DNA from: Gammaproteobacteria bacterium | GTDB taxonomy: Bacteria > Pseudomonadota > Gammaproteobacteria > Chromatiales > Chromatiaceae | Direction of reading: 5' to 3' | NCBI GenBank assembly: GCA_011389885.1 | Contig: JAABTK010000024.1 | Span: 1 to 52,303 of the forward strand | Length of the DNA stretch: 52,303 bases | Shown here: one piece after another, positions 44,401 to 51,756 of the stretch | Layout: each line of letters starts with the position of its first letter | How positions within the stretch are numbered: the stretch's first letter is position 1 | The notes under the pieces: generated by a model | What the model saw: the letters and a program-made list of their open reading frames with translations, nothing else | Databases searched by the model: none | What the model was told of the DNA's origin: nothing | Program-made: the position numbers and the translations under genes

Positions 44401-47053
44401 CGAGCACGGCCATTTGGACTTGAGCCCCTTCCGCAATGCCCTGTCCTATTTCGCCATCGACCTAGCCAGAATGATGGCGAGCGGCGAGGCGGGCGAGATC
44501 CTGGACGAAATGCAGGGGCTGTTCGCCCGCGGCGGCGTACGCCCCCTGCCTTACCGGGCCTATGCGCTCACCGAGGCGGTCGAGGCCTTCCGCTACATGG
44601 CCGAGGCCCGCCATGTCGGCAAGATCGTGTTAAGCCTGCCGCAGGCCCCGCTCGTCGCGCGCATTCCCGCGGAGCAAATCGATTTCCGTTGCCGTTCGGA
44701 TCGATCCTACCTCGTCACCGGCGGCCTGCGCGGCTTCGGGCTCGCCACCGCCGAATGGCTGGCCGAACGGGGCGCCCGACGCCTGTTCCTGCTCAGCCGC
44801 AGCGGCCAAACCGACGCCGAGAGCGAGGCGGCCATCCAAAGGCTGCGTAAGCGCGGGGTGCGGATCGAAGCCCTGGCCGTCGATGTCGGCACCCCCGCGG
44901 CGCTGGACGAGGCCCTGCAAGCGGCCCGCAGCAGCGCCCCCATCGGCGGCATCGTCCACGCCGCAGCGGTCTATCAAGATGAAAGGCTGCTCCAGTGCAG
45001 CGGCGAAGGCTTGCGCCGGGTTTTGCATGCCAAGGCCCAAGGCGGATGGAACCTCCATCAGCTGACCCTAAACGACCCGCTGGAGTTCTTTGTCCTATAC
45101 TCCTCAATTAGCGCGCTAATCGGGAACCCCGGCCAAGCCGGCTATGTGGCGGCCAACGCCTTCCTCGAAGGCCTGGCCGAGGCCCGCATTGCGCAAAACC
45201 GCCCCGCGCTGGCGGTAGGCTGGGACCGCATCACCGACACCGGATACGTCGCCCGCAACCAGCGGCTCGGCGAATACATGGACCGCATGGGCTTTGGCGG
45301 ACTCGAAACCGCCGAGGCGCTAGCCGCCCTCGGCCACGCCTTAGGTCGCCTGCAGCAAGGCCATTTGGTGCTGACCCGCACCGCTTGGGGCGAATGGCTG
45401 CAAAAGACCCGCTTTCTCGCCGCAAGCGCACGTTTCGAACGCTTGCGAAGCAACGAAGAAGACCTTTTCATTGACGACGAAGCCGACAGCGAATGGCTGG
45501 TGCGGCTACTCGAACTCGACTCGGCCCAGCGTCATGGCTACCTGCTGGCGCAATTACGCGCCACCCTGGGCCGCATGCTCGCGGTATCCGCCGCCACCCT
45601 GGACCCGACCAAACCCTTGGATGAACTGGGCCTTGACTCACTCACCCTCGTGGAGCTAATCAGCGCCCTCGAAAGCAATCTCGGACTCAGCCTGCCAAGC
45701 GGCCTGCTGGCCAGCTCCGGCGGCCGCCCCATGACCCTCGACGCCTTGGTCGATTCCCTGCTAGCCCTATTGCAGAGCGATGTTTCCGAGCAAGCCGCTG
45801 CGAACGAGGCCGCCGAAAACGAGCCCGAAGGCGCCCCCGACACCCACCTCGCCCAGCTACAAAAAGACGCCCAATTGCCGGATGACATTCGGTTTCCGGA
45901 CGCCCTGCCGCGGCCGCTCATGCCTGAAGACCCCATCCTGCTCACCGGCGCCACCGGATTCCTTGGCTGCTACCTGCTGCGGGAACTGCTAAAGCGCACC
46001 ACCGGAACCATCTACATCCTGGTGCGCAGTGAGAACGAGGCCGCCGGCCTGGAGCGGATTCAGCAAAACCTGGACCACTATGGTTTGGAGTTTCCCCAAT
46101 CCCAGACCCAGCGTATCCGCATCCTCCCCGGTGATATCAGTCAAACGCGCCTCGGATTGCCCCCGGCAACGTACCAGAAAATAGCCCGGGAGGTAACGGC
46201 CGTCTACCACAACGCGGCCGCGATCAACCACCTTCTACCCTACGCCCAGCTACGCCCCATCAATGTCGAAGGCGTGCTGCATATCCTGCGTTTCGCCGCT
46301 ACCGGGGCCTCCAAGCTCCTCCACTTTACCTCCACCGTCGCGGTGTTCGCACCCGAGGCGGAAACCTCCGAACCGCGAATCATCCCCGAAGGCGCCCTGC
46401 CCGAGGCCCCGGACGCCCTCCTAGGCGGATACTCCGAGACCAAATGGGTGGCGGAAAAGCTGGTCCTGCACGCCCGCGAACGCGGCCTGCGCACCGCCAT
46501 CTACCGCCCCGGCCTGGTGATCGGCGACGCATGCAGCGGCATCAGCTCGCAACACGACATCCTGTGGCGGGTCGTCCAATCCAGCGTCGAAACCGGGATT
46601 GCGCCCGACTCCCAATTCCCGATGCCCTTGACCCGGGTGGATTTCGTCGCCTCAGCAATCGCCGAACTGTCCTTACACGCCCACTCCATCGACCAAATCT
46701 TCCACTTAGTGGATACGGCCGAAACCACCCTGCGCCAAATCATCGAACAAGCGCTCCCCCTGGGTTTCGCGGTCCGCTTTGTGCCATTAAACCAATGGAC
46801 CCGGGAAATGGAACAATGGCGAGAGGAGGGTAAAACACCCAACATCCTCCCCTACCTAAAGCTCTTCCCCAGCGATCGCCGGGACAACATCATTTCCGGC
46901 GCGGGCATCCGCTTCGATGCCGAACAAAGCCAGGGTCTCTTGTCCCCTGAGACCCGCGCCTTGGCCCCCACCATGCCCCAGGCCTTGGCTCGAAACCTAG
47001 AGCGCCTGTTGCAGGCCCCATCAAAAACACCGGCCGACCGAAATCGCCCTTAA
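38432..47053 (+). CDS. Single-module reducing polyketide synthase KS-AT-DH-(pseudo)MT-ER-KR-ACP with C-terminal thioester reductase
   Basis: The 2873 residues form one complete module. KS (1-430) has the triad C179 (DTACSSS), H314 (HGTGT) and H354. AT (550-860) has S641 in GHSVG and YPFHS at 741-745, a mix of malonyl- and methylmalonyl-type motifs. DH (900-1180) has H941 (HSVSGRAVFP) and D1108. An MT-like domain (1310-1540) has a worn SAM motif (LLELGARTG at E1384). ER (1745-2080) has HAGAGGVGLAA at 1893. KR (2090-2290) has GGLRGFG at 2097, S2225, Y2238 and N2242. ACP has the carrier serine S2403 in LGLDSL. A thioester reductase follows (GATGFLG at 2506, Y2667-K2671). All sites for iterative full reduction are intact, and release should be reductive to an aldehyde or alcohol. 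No PPTase gene is nearby. Confidence 0.96.
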   Translation: MTSTLSTSEPIAIVGMDCRLPGGVDGPEQFWGMLCASVDGVCEVPPDRWSANAFFGRGRFRTYSRWGGFLDDIRAFDAGFFGLGASEAEQMDPQQRLLLESAWKALEDAGLALDRSSPSSVGVFVGASTHDYADIQFDTQELCSAGAFTATGGAQSIISNRISYCLNLTGPSFTVDTACSSSLAALHLAVQSLRSGECTSALVGGVNCLITHNNFVAFSSLSALSRDGRCKSFDASGDGFVRAEGVGVVVLKRLSDAIASGDRIYSTVLASGLNQDGRTSAITMPNGDAQKDLVRATWQLAGVDPATICYVEAHGTGTAVGDPVECRALGEVAAEGRAAEAPCLVGSVKSNVGHLESGAGVVGLIKLALVLFHREAPPSLHFNTPNPSIDFQTLKLRVVTQREPLPVLVREADGRPRYLGAVNSFGFGGANAHAVLSSAPPRPSAAMITEAEDAAKHPVLLLSAASEEALRDLARRYRTRLSAQAFDEPRAFVRFCQAAASRRAHLPHRMALVGPHRDAILEGLTAWENGEESPRICASLADDAERPGAVLVYSGQGPQWWGMGRQLWEHEPRFRAVIETCDEHLRDLADWSLVQELLRDESSTRLHETAIAQPAIFAVQAGLTELLRHWGLSPAAVVGHSVGEAAAAWAAGALTLSQGIRLMFHRGRCMAVAHGCGTLLALGITEEEALSEVAAYPETLALAAVNAPCSVALAGARDRLQEILERYEADGVFARFVPVEYPFHSPFMDPAREQLLDSLSDLRPAAPETPLYSTVTAAQITDASLDSAYWWRNVREPVRFAPAIRKMVRDGFRVFLEISAHPALAHSIRECLNTEETTGLAWPTLRRDGQDLANLAIALAQLHCHGVAVEWSAYLGGRGSADAGLPEYPWQRKEYWRESLQSAEFHRYSRPHPFLWRRLTSPDPTWEMVLDSTHHSYLNHHSVSGRAVFPGAGYLEGALAMAEQILPESPTRTLQEVRFLAMLPIGTGKNPPRLHLKLFDQGTRFAIFSRSEKPTEPNWTRHAEGRIRPGGRLPSSEDPTLLIQGFPAAIAPESLYSALKAAGLDYGPAFRVIQEAWSGDGEALCRLRLPAEAIIEGERYHFHPALLDGCLQALFAALAPPVAGDEALAGAGALAAYVPVAVERLVITSTAAGDQAWARVRVTERSPEQIRCDIEAFAADGAPLLFMQGCTLKGLHQRPRAMADRRPAGSWYHTEWEERPLEDDARIPIRPIPLELELELEPCLPNSDRNNKKRHGAEWRALDAAFNETLSAALSSGDETAPTPPERAQTLATGGKAPDWAALLRGYPKLFAEMDLLRRLSHLPAALKGETPALDALAAAGAGATLEHYDSGSSTWCVHNQTMAGVIGRLLAAFPEGRHLNLLELGARTGALAAELLHQELLPCTLEYHCCDPSSATLRLAEERLSAQPNIYCTPWADLGNTRYDLIVARDPALLTGEALTRVSGWIAAGGHLLASRRLDRPPAAERLEALLHATPAASHPTPEAWGDSLRQQGFELEQIRRDGVEWTLARAAATQHAIAPPAQKDKVQARTWWLLCDTDHPAAARIEGALENLGDSTTSLTPQGFLALPDLAAQLQGVAGLLYLAPLGAPAQDLAAMPEVGAAVYELLQILQALGDSDRLNAPPALSVITHGGFSAGRSPHGVQPTHAALAGMARVAMSELDRPACRVLDLSPEADAAEIAQLVRQLGADDGEEQVAFRHEARYIPRLAHHLEALPRTALVPDDPAYRCRLRSARAGSLDQLQVFREPRQTLAKDQVEIEVRAAGLNFRDVMKALGIYPTDAGDEHQLGDECAGLIQAVGPGVSGLRPGDRVIAIAPACFAGTAVTRAGLVLPLPEDWSFEEGATILIAYLTAYYALFRLGRLRPGERVLIHAGAGGVGLAAIHLAQQAGARVFATAGSDSKRTLLHDLGVEHVSNSRTLDFADEIRACTGGEGVDIVLNSLAGEAIHQGLSLLRPYGRFLEIGKRDIYEHGHLDLSPFRNALSYFAIDLARMMASGEAGEILDEMQGLFARGGVRPLPYRAYALTEAVEAFRYMAEARHVGKIVLSLPQAPLVARIPAEQIDFRCRSDRSYLVTGGLRGFGLATAEWLAERGARRLFLLSRSGQTDAESEAAIQRLRKRGVRIEALAVDVGTPAALDEALQAARSSAPIGGIVHAAAVYQDERLLQCSGEGLRRVLHAKAQGGWNLHQLTLNDPLEFFVLYSSISALIGNPGQAGYVAANAFLEGLAEARIAQNRPALAVGWDRITDTGYVARNQRLGEYMDRMGFGGLETAEALAALGHALGRLQQGHLVLTRTAWGEWLQKTRFLAASARFERLRSNEEDLFIDDEADSEWLVRLLELDSAQRHGYLLAQLRATLGRMLAVSAATLDPTKPLDELGLDSLTLVELISALESNLGLSLPSGLLASSGGRPMTLDALVDSLLALLQSDVSEQAAANEAAENEPEGAPDTHLAQLQKDAQLPDDIRFPDALPRPLMPEDPILLTGATGFLGCYLLRELLKRTTGTIYILVRSENEAAGLERIQQNLDHYGLEFPQSQTQRIRILPGDISQTRLGLPPATYQKIAREVTAVYHNAAAINHLLPYAQLRPINVEGVLHILRFAATGASKLLHFTSTVAVFAPEAETSEPRIIPEGALPEAPDALLGGYSETKWVAEKLVLHARERGLRTAIYRPGLVIGDACSGISSQHDILWRVVQSSVETGIAPDSQFPMPLTRVDFVASAIAELSLHAHSIDQIFHLVDTAETTLRQIIEQALPLGFAVRFVPLNQWTREMEQWREEGKTPNILPYLKLFPSDRRDNIISGAGIRFDAEQSQGLLSPETRALAPTMPQALARNLERLLQAPSKTPADRNRP
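42131..42154 (+). repeat. Hexamer microsatellite (TTGGAG) inside the PKS gene
   Basis: TTGGAG three times and TTGGAA once, encoding Leu-Glu pairs in a linker after the DH domain. Expansion would keep the frame. Confidence 0.8.
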
Positions 47054-47070
47054 CCGTTTTCAAAACAACC

Positions 47071-48261
47071 ATGGAATCCCTCCAGCAACCGCTCTTTTGG
47101 TTCTACCTGATGGCCCTCGCCGTATGGTTGAACCGTACCCGAAGGGCGCTGAGCACGTTAAACACCGCGCCTTTCATAAGGCCAAACGCCGCAGGGCGGG
47201 AACCGGGCCAACAGGCCCCATTCGCCTCCATCCTCGTCCCGGCCAAGAACGAAGAAACGAACATCCGCCAATGCATCGAGGGTCTGTTGCAACAAGACTA
47301 CCCGAACTACGAAATCATCGTGGTAAACGACAACTCCACCGATCAAACCGAATCGATCCTGCAATCCCTCGGCGCCGTCTTAATCGATGGCCCGCATGAC
47401 ACCGGCAGCCCTCGCCCAAGCCTCCGCTATCTCAATAGCGCCCCGACCCCGACGGGCTGGACGGGGAAAAACCACGCCCTCCACCAAGCAGCCCCCCACG
47501 CAAGGGGCGAATGGTACCTGTTCACCGACGCCGATACCCGTCACGAAGCTTTCAGCCTGTCCGCCGCGCTTGGGCACGCCCTCGCCGGCAAGCTCAGCCT
47601 ACTGACCCTGCTGCCCCGCTGCATCGCCAAGGGCTTTTTCGAGAAACTCATCCAACCGACCGCCATGGGTTTCATGGGGCTGTGGTTCCCCATTGAATGC
47701 ACCAACAACCCCGACCACCCCCTCCATTTCGCCAACGGACAATACCTCCTAATCCACAAGCCGCTCTACCACCAAATCGGCGGACACAAAAAGGTCCGCA
47801 ACGCCTTCCTGGAAGACTTCGCCCTAATGCAACAAGCGAAAACCCTCAAGGCCCTCACCCAGTGCGCCTTTGGCACGGCAATCTATGGAACCCGAATGTA
47901 CGAATCGCTATCCGGCATACTGCGCGGCTGGAAACGCATCTACCTCCATGCCTCAAACCGCAACCCCGCACTGCTGGCCTCCTGGACGGCATCTGTCCTC
48001 GTATTCACACTCTGCCCTTGGTTTTTTCTCCCGCTACTCGCCCACCAAGCGCACGCAAATAGCCTAAATCCCCTCGTGTTGGCACCCCTCGCATGCCTTG
48101 CACTCACCGTAATGAGCATCACCGCATGGAAAACCTATTCCATCGTCCACGCCTTTCGTTTATATTCGCTACTCCACCCGCTCGCCGCGGTTTTTATCGT
48201 CGCAATCCTCATCGAAGCCACCCGGTCCGCACTGCTCAAGCATGCTACCGTATGGCGGTGA
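47071..48261 (+). CDS. Membrane GT2 glycosyltransferase (CrtQ/HpnB-like)
   Basis: The 396 residues start 17 nt after the PKS stop. The GT-A domain (about 50-290) has VPAKNEETNIRQCIEGLLQQD, the nucleotide site VNDNSTDQT, then GWTGKNHALHQAA, a motif shared with carotenoid CrtQ and hopanoid-cluster HpnB transferases. YLFTDADTRH is the metal-binding DxD-like motif, and LEDFALMQQAK is the acceptor-side ED. Three membrane helices close the protein (about 308-325, 335-355 and 365-385). Such enzymes glycosylate a lipid at the membrane. With the PKS in front, the acceptor is probably the reduced polyketide (inference). No Shine-Dalgarno is obvious, which fits coupling to PKS translation. Confidence 0.92.
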   Translation: MESLQQPLFWFYLMALAVWLNRTRRALSTLNTAPFIRPNAAGREPGQQAPFASILVPAKNEETNIRQCIEGLLQQDYPNYEIIVVNDNSTDQTESILQSLGAVLIDGPHDTGSPRPSLRYLNSAPTPTGWTGKNHALHQAAPHARGEWYLFTDADTRHEAFSLSAALGHALAGKLSLLTLLPRCIAKGFFEKLIQPTAMGFMGLWFPIECTNNPDHPLHFANGQYLLIHKPLYHQIGGHKKVRNAFLEDFALMQQAKTLKALTQCAFGTAIYGTRMYESLSGILRGWKRIYLHASNRNPALLASWTASVLVFTLCPWFFLPLLAHQAHANSLNPLVLAPLACLALTVMSITAWKTYSIVHAFRLYSLLHPLAAVFIVAILIEATRSALLKHATVWR

Positions 48262-48349
48262 CTTTAGCGAAAAAAGCCTGGCCTTGGCGGCCGCATATCA
48301 GAAAACCTTCCCCCCTGGGGAGGGGAGGCTTTAGCCGGACCGTTGGAGT

Positions 48350-48365
48350 ACAGCCCTCGGGCTGT
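48350..48365. repeat. Mini-hairpin ACAGCCC-TC-GGGCTGT
   Basis: A perfect 7-bp palindrome between the glycosyltransferase and outer-membrane genes, preceded by GGAGT and followed by GCGCTC. The same AGCCC(N2)GGGCT hairpin occurs inside R1 copies at about 13410, 29735 and 37284, so this is an R1 fragment. Confidence 0.65.
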
Positions 48366-48447
48366 GCGCTCTGGCGCACACACGCCAAGACGTAGAACCA
48401 TGTTGTTGCGAAAACCTTCACCGTAAAAACCTAACAGGGGCATACCC

Positions 48448-49128
48448 ATGAAAAATATATTGTCGGCAACTATTATCGGGCTAATGGCACTCTCCCTAAG
48501 TTCCGCCACTATCGCAGAGGTCTTCGGCAAGCGCTATCTCAGCCTAGACGCCGGTACGATTTGGCTCGGTGACGGCGAGTTAAGCGACTTTGCCGACAAC
48601 ATGTTTATTTATGGCGCCAATATTCGCCTTCCAATAATCCGTCAATGGGATTTTGTGGCAAAAATGAGTCGGGCTGAAGCAGACGGCAGTCATACAACCT
48701 GCAAGGTTCCAGGCTATTGCGTCCCCGTAACCGGAAGCTATGAACGAAGCCGAGTCGATGGCATCGGCTATTTTTCATTCTCCCCGGAAAGCGATCTCAA
48801 TCCTTTTATGGGGCTAGGGGTGATTTATGGCAAAAACAGCCACGAAGCCTCGTTTGTAAACCCAAGTACGCTGCAAACGGGTGTCAATGTCGATAATAAC
48901 GAGGATTGGGGTTATACCGGCGCCATCGGAATAGAACTAAACTTTGAAACAGACAAAACGATCATATTCGAGGCGCATGCCGAGAGAATCTTCGATGAAT
49001 CAGAGACGCGCCTAGCGTCCCAAGCGATAAAATGGTTTTCCAAACGACTATTCGTCGAAGCAAAAGGGCAATACGAAATCGAATCGAAAAACATATACGG
49101 TGCTTTGGGCCTCGGTGTCGCATTCTAG
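48448..49128 (+). CDS. Outer-membrane beta-barrel protein
   Basis: The 226 residues start with a signal peptide (MKNILSATIIGLMALSLSSATIA). Alternating hydrophobic strands follow (RYLSLDAGTIWL, NMFIYGANIRLP, WDFVAKMSRAE, GIGYFSFSPESDLNPFMGLGVIYG, GYTGAIGIELNFE, TIIFEAHAERIF). The C-terminal residue is Phe in GALGLGVAF, the BAM targeting signature. About eight to ten strands suggest an OmpA/OmpW-size barrel. Base composition is clearly more AT-rich than the PKS gene. The TAG stop (49126-49128) is the first triplet of an R1 repeat. Function in the cluster is unknown. Confidence 0.82.
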   Translation: MKNILSATIIGLMALSLSSATIAEVFGKRYLSLDAGTIWLGDGELSDFADNMFIYGANIRLPIIRQWDFVAKMSRAEADGSHTTCKVPGYCVPVTGSYERSRVDGIGYFSFSPESDLNPFMGLGVIYGKNSHEASFVNPSTLQTGVNVDNNEDWGYTGAIGIELNFETDKTIIFEAHAERIFDESETRLASQAIKWFSKRLFVEAKGQYEIESKNIYGALGLGVAF

Positions 49129-49312
49129 TACAAATGCGCCTAAGTAACGGAAACAACGAATCAATCACTCCATATCTTGTGGGAGCGATTTGCAACCGCG
49201 ATCAGCCGCGCCAGCGGCCTGGCCCAGGCGTATGCGCCGGATCAGAGGCAGTCATCGCGGACGCAATCCGGTCCCACGGTTGTTACCGCTACTTGTGAAC
49301 AGCTGTACTAGT
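49126..49312. repeat. Complete R1 repeat carrying an R2 palindrome inside
   Basis: Left terminus TAGTACAAATGCGCCTAAGT, then AACGGAAACAAC. Right terminus GGTTGTTACCGCTACTTGTG, then AACAGCTGTACTA, its inverted complement. The inside is an R2 palindrome (49179-49277, GTGGGAGCGATTTGCAACCG against CGCAATCCGGTCCCAC). The left end is the outer-membrane gene stop codon. Confidence 0.88.
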
Positions 49313-49400
49313 ACAACTGCGTCGAAGTATCGGCAACAATTCACCCCAGGTGTGTTTCGGAACACAGAGGCCGCAGAGATGATTTCGATATAAATTCGCG
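49309..49400. repeat. Second R1 left half, abutting the first copy
   Basis: TAGTACAACTGCGTCGAAGT at 49309, then ATCGGCAACAATTCACCCCA and GGAACACAGAGGCCGCAGAG. Nested or tandem insertion: its start overlaps the end of the preceding copy (CTAGTAC shared). No right half. Confidence 0.7.
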
Positions 49401-49512
49401 GCCGCCATTCTTCCGGCCCTCCCGCATCGTTAGAAAAGCTCCGCCGTTTCACCTTAAAGTATAAATACCTAAACTGAGCAAGGTCCAATCCAATCGCGGT
49501 AAAAACCAGACC

Positions 49513-49518
49513 AAGGAG
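49513..49518 (+). promoter_or_regulatory. Shine-Dalgarno that fixes a GTG start
   Basis: AAGGAG ends 6 nt before GTG 49525 and supports that rare start for the GSCFA gene; no ATG nearby fits. Confidence 0.75.
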
Positions 49519-49524
49519 CATCCA

Positions 49525-50571
49525 GTGCATAACCCCTACCAAACGCTACCCGAAAAAAACTTCTGGAAAACCGCTGTCGCCTCCAAGTCGATAGCCGACA
49601 TCGAAGACCTCTGGGATCCGAAGTTCAAAATTACCCAGAAAAGCAAGATATCAACCTTCGGCTCTTGCTTTGCTCAGCACATTGGCAGCGCTTTGAAGGA
49701 AAGGGGATTTCACTGGTTGGCAACGGAAAGACCGCCGGCCAGCTTATCATCAGAAAACGCAAAGAAATACAACTACAATGTTTTTTCCGCCAGAACCGGA
49801 AATATCTACACGACGTCGCTTCTAAAGCAATGGACCGAATGGGCTTTGAACCTAAAGCCGGCACCCGACGAGGTGTGGAAAGAAAACGGTAGATACTATG
49901 ATCCCTTTAGGCCCAGAATAGAACCCGAGGGCTTTGAAAGCATTGAAGAAGCCGTGCAGTCTCGCCGCCATGCGATCCAGTCCTTTCGGCAATGCATTAA
50001 AGCCTCAGATATTTTTGTCTTCACCCTTGGCCTGACCGAAAGCTGGTTTAATACAGAACAGGGGTATGAATACCCTATTTGTCCAGGAGCCGCAGCAGGC
50101 GAGTATGTTGCGGCGCGGCACGCCTTTAAAAATCAGCAATTCGCACAAATATTACAAAACCTAAGACAAGTGATTCAAATAATGCGTAAGGCGCATCCGC
50201 CATTACGTTTCATCCTCACCGTCTCGCCGGTTCCGCTGGCCGCTACCAAAACCGAAAATAACGTCCTGGTGGCAACCATGGAGTCCAAATCCATCCTCCG
50301 CGCCGTCGCGGGACAGTTGTCCGCGGAAAGACAGGATGTGGACTATTTTCCGTCTTATGAGATAATCAATAGCCCGGTCTTTAAAGGCCAGTTTTTCGAG
50401 CCCAATCAGCGTACGGTGACCCGCGCCGGCGTTAATTTTGTGATGCAGCATTTCTTCCAGGGGCTCGAAAGGAAATTCGGAGTCTTTTCCGAGGCAAGCA
50501 AAAAACCGGAGCAGCGGGTGGCGGAGCTGGAAGAGGTCTGTGATGAAGAAATCCTTGCCTCCTTTAGGTAA
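49525..50571 (+). CDS. GSCFA-domain protein
   Basis: The 348 residues start at GTG with a good Shine-Dalgarno. STFGSCFAQHIGSAL (G46-S-C-F-A50) is the name-giving motif of the family. The remainder includes RTGNIYTTSLLKQW, SDIFVFTLGLTESWF and RFILTVSPVPLAATKT. The family is SGNH-like in arrangement (a small-residue motif after strand 1, then catalytic Asp/His late) and occurs in capsule and cell-surface clusters of proteobacteria; its chemistry is uncertain, probably acyl transfer or ester cleavage. The final His expected for such a triad is not clear. It is followed 9 nt later by an SGNH-like gene, probably one unit. Confidence 0.92.
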   Translation: MHNPYQTLPEKNFWKTAVASKSIADIEDLWDPKFKITQKSKISTFGSCFAQHIGSALKERGFHWLATERPPASLSSENAKKYNYNVFSARTGNIYTTSLLKQWTEWALNLKPAPDEVWKENGRYYDPFRPRIEPEGFESIEEAVQSRRHAIQSFRQCIKASDIFVFTLGLTESWFNTEQGYEYPICPGAAAGEYVAARHAFKNQQFAQILQNLRQVIQIMRKAHPPLRFILTVSPVPLAATKTENNVLVATMESKSILRAVAGQLSAERQDVDYFPSYEIINSPVFKGQFFEPNQRTVTRAGVNFVMQHFFQGLERKFGVFSEASKKPEQRVAELEEVCDEEILASFR

Positions 50572-50580
50572 TAACCCGAC

Positions 50581-51288
50581 ATGAAGATATGCATTATCGG
50601 GAACAGCCATGTGGGGGCGCTGAAAAGGGCCTGGGATGCCGACCCCGATCCCAGCCTCGCCCTCGAGTTTTTCGCGGCACGCGGAGCCCGCCTGAGGGAT
50701 CTCCGCGTAAAAAGAAACCGGCTGGCGCCAAAAACCTGGGCACTAAAAAGGGCCTTCAAATTCACCTCCGCAGGACAGTCCCGGATTGAACCGGACCGTT
50801 ATGACTGTTTTTTGATATACGCACTCCAGGCGAGACCCTTTCTCGAAAAATGTGAAAACCGCTATTCTCGCGCGGTGATGCAAGATGCATTGAAAGATCA
50901 TGTCCAGAACACCATATCTTTCGATGTTCTGGAAAAGCTGAGAGGCGTCACCGACAAGAAGATATATGTCGGGCATAACCCCTTGCTTGCCGCCGACGGC
51001 AAAGTCGAAAACAGAGTCTCAGAAGAATACACAAACGGAATAACCGAGCTGAACCGCTATGTATACAACCCCGCAAACAGCGAAATGATACCGCAGCCGT
51101 ACGAGACCATTGTAAATGGACACTTCACCGACCAAGTATACACGAAAAGAAGCAAGAGGCTTTCCGTAGGGAATAGACTGGACGACCGAACGCATCCCGA
51201 GGATGACCGAACCCACATGAATGAAGCTTTTGGTAGACTATGGCTGAATGCGTTCTTTGAAAGAATAAAGGAATTTAGTAAGATTTGA
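50581..51288 (+). CDS. SGNH/GDSL-like hydrolase-fold protein
   Basis: The 235 residues open with MKICIIGNSHVGALK, where G-N-S-H replaces the GDS block I, and close with THPEDDRTHMNEAFG, which supplies the Asp-x-x-His of block V. The middle (YVGHNPLLAADGKV) may carry the block III Gly-x-Asn (GHN). These are the pieces of an SGNH acyl-hydrolase or acyltransferase site, though the family is divergent. No signal peptide is visible. It lies 9 nt after the GSCFA gene and shares its lower G+C content. A role in acylating or deacylating the cluster product is inferred. Confidence 0.75.
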   Translation: MKICIIGNSHVGALKRAWDADPDPSLALEFFAARGARLRDLRVKRNRLAPKTWALKRAFKFTSAGQSRIEPDRYDCFLIYALQARPFLEKCENRYSRAVMQDALKDHVQNTISFDVLEKLRGVTDKKIYVGHNPLLAADGKVENRVSEEYTNGITELNRYVYNPANSEMIPQPYETIVNGHFTDQVYTKRSKRLSVGNRLDDRTHPEDDRTHMNEAFGRLWLNAFFERIKEFSKI

Positions 51289-51586
51289 CATCGATTTGCA
51301 CAGGTAAGAAAGAATACCTCCCCTTCATTCCGCAAAGACCCTAGTCTTTCGGGTAACCGCGTACCTCTATCCCATCCAAGAAAGGACCGACGCGAGGGGC
51401 CGCGGTGACAAGGGGTGCCACATACGAATCGGCGGCATGGATCATCGTTCCGACCTAAGAAAGGCCAGAGGCCCAACAGCTCGGCTATCATCGCAAGCGG
51501 CGAGGCCGAGGTCGTTTCTAGGCCGGCGAAAACGGCCCATCCCCCGGTTTTCGGCCTCCCCGGCTTTCGGATTATAAAACCGTGTG

Positions 51587-51690
51587 GGATGCGCCGAGTC
51601 TCGCGAGGCGCATCATAGCGGTAGGATGGGCAAAGGCGCTCCCGCAAACCCTCAAAAATCCACCAACCTTTCAGCGCCGTGCCCATCACG
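51587..51690. repeat. Palindromic repeat cluster (CGCATC and GGATGGGCAAAG types)
   Basis: GGATGCGCCGAGTCTCGCGA...GCATCA (51587-51615) has an inverted near-copy at 52240-52268 (27 of 29 positions). GGATGGGCAAAGGCGC (51624-51639) faces GCGCCGTGCCCATC (51675-51688). Confidence 0.75.
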
Positions 51691-51717
51691 GACGCCTTCA
51701 ATGGGCAAGGCGCTGAT

Positions 51718-51752
51718 AGCCACCAGCCACTAGCCACTAGCCACCAGCCAAG
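51718..51752. repeat. Heptanucleotide array (TAGCCAC / CAGCCAC), five units
   Basis: TAGCCAC, CAGCCAC, TAGCCAC, TAGCCAC, CAGCCAA. Its complement (GTGGCTA, GTGGCTG) differs from the tsaD-end array (GTGGTTA, GTGGTTG) by one base per unit. Confidence 0.75.
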
Positions 51753-51756
51753 CCAA

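Noticed and set aside
40000..47000. Additional genes antisense to or shifted within the PKS gene
   Set aside because: All are shadows of a continuous frame with correctly ordered catalytic motifs.
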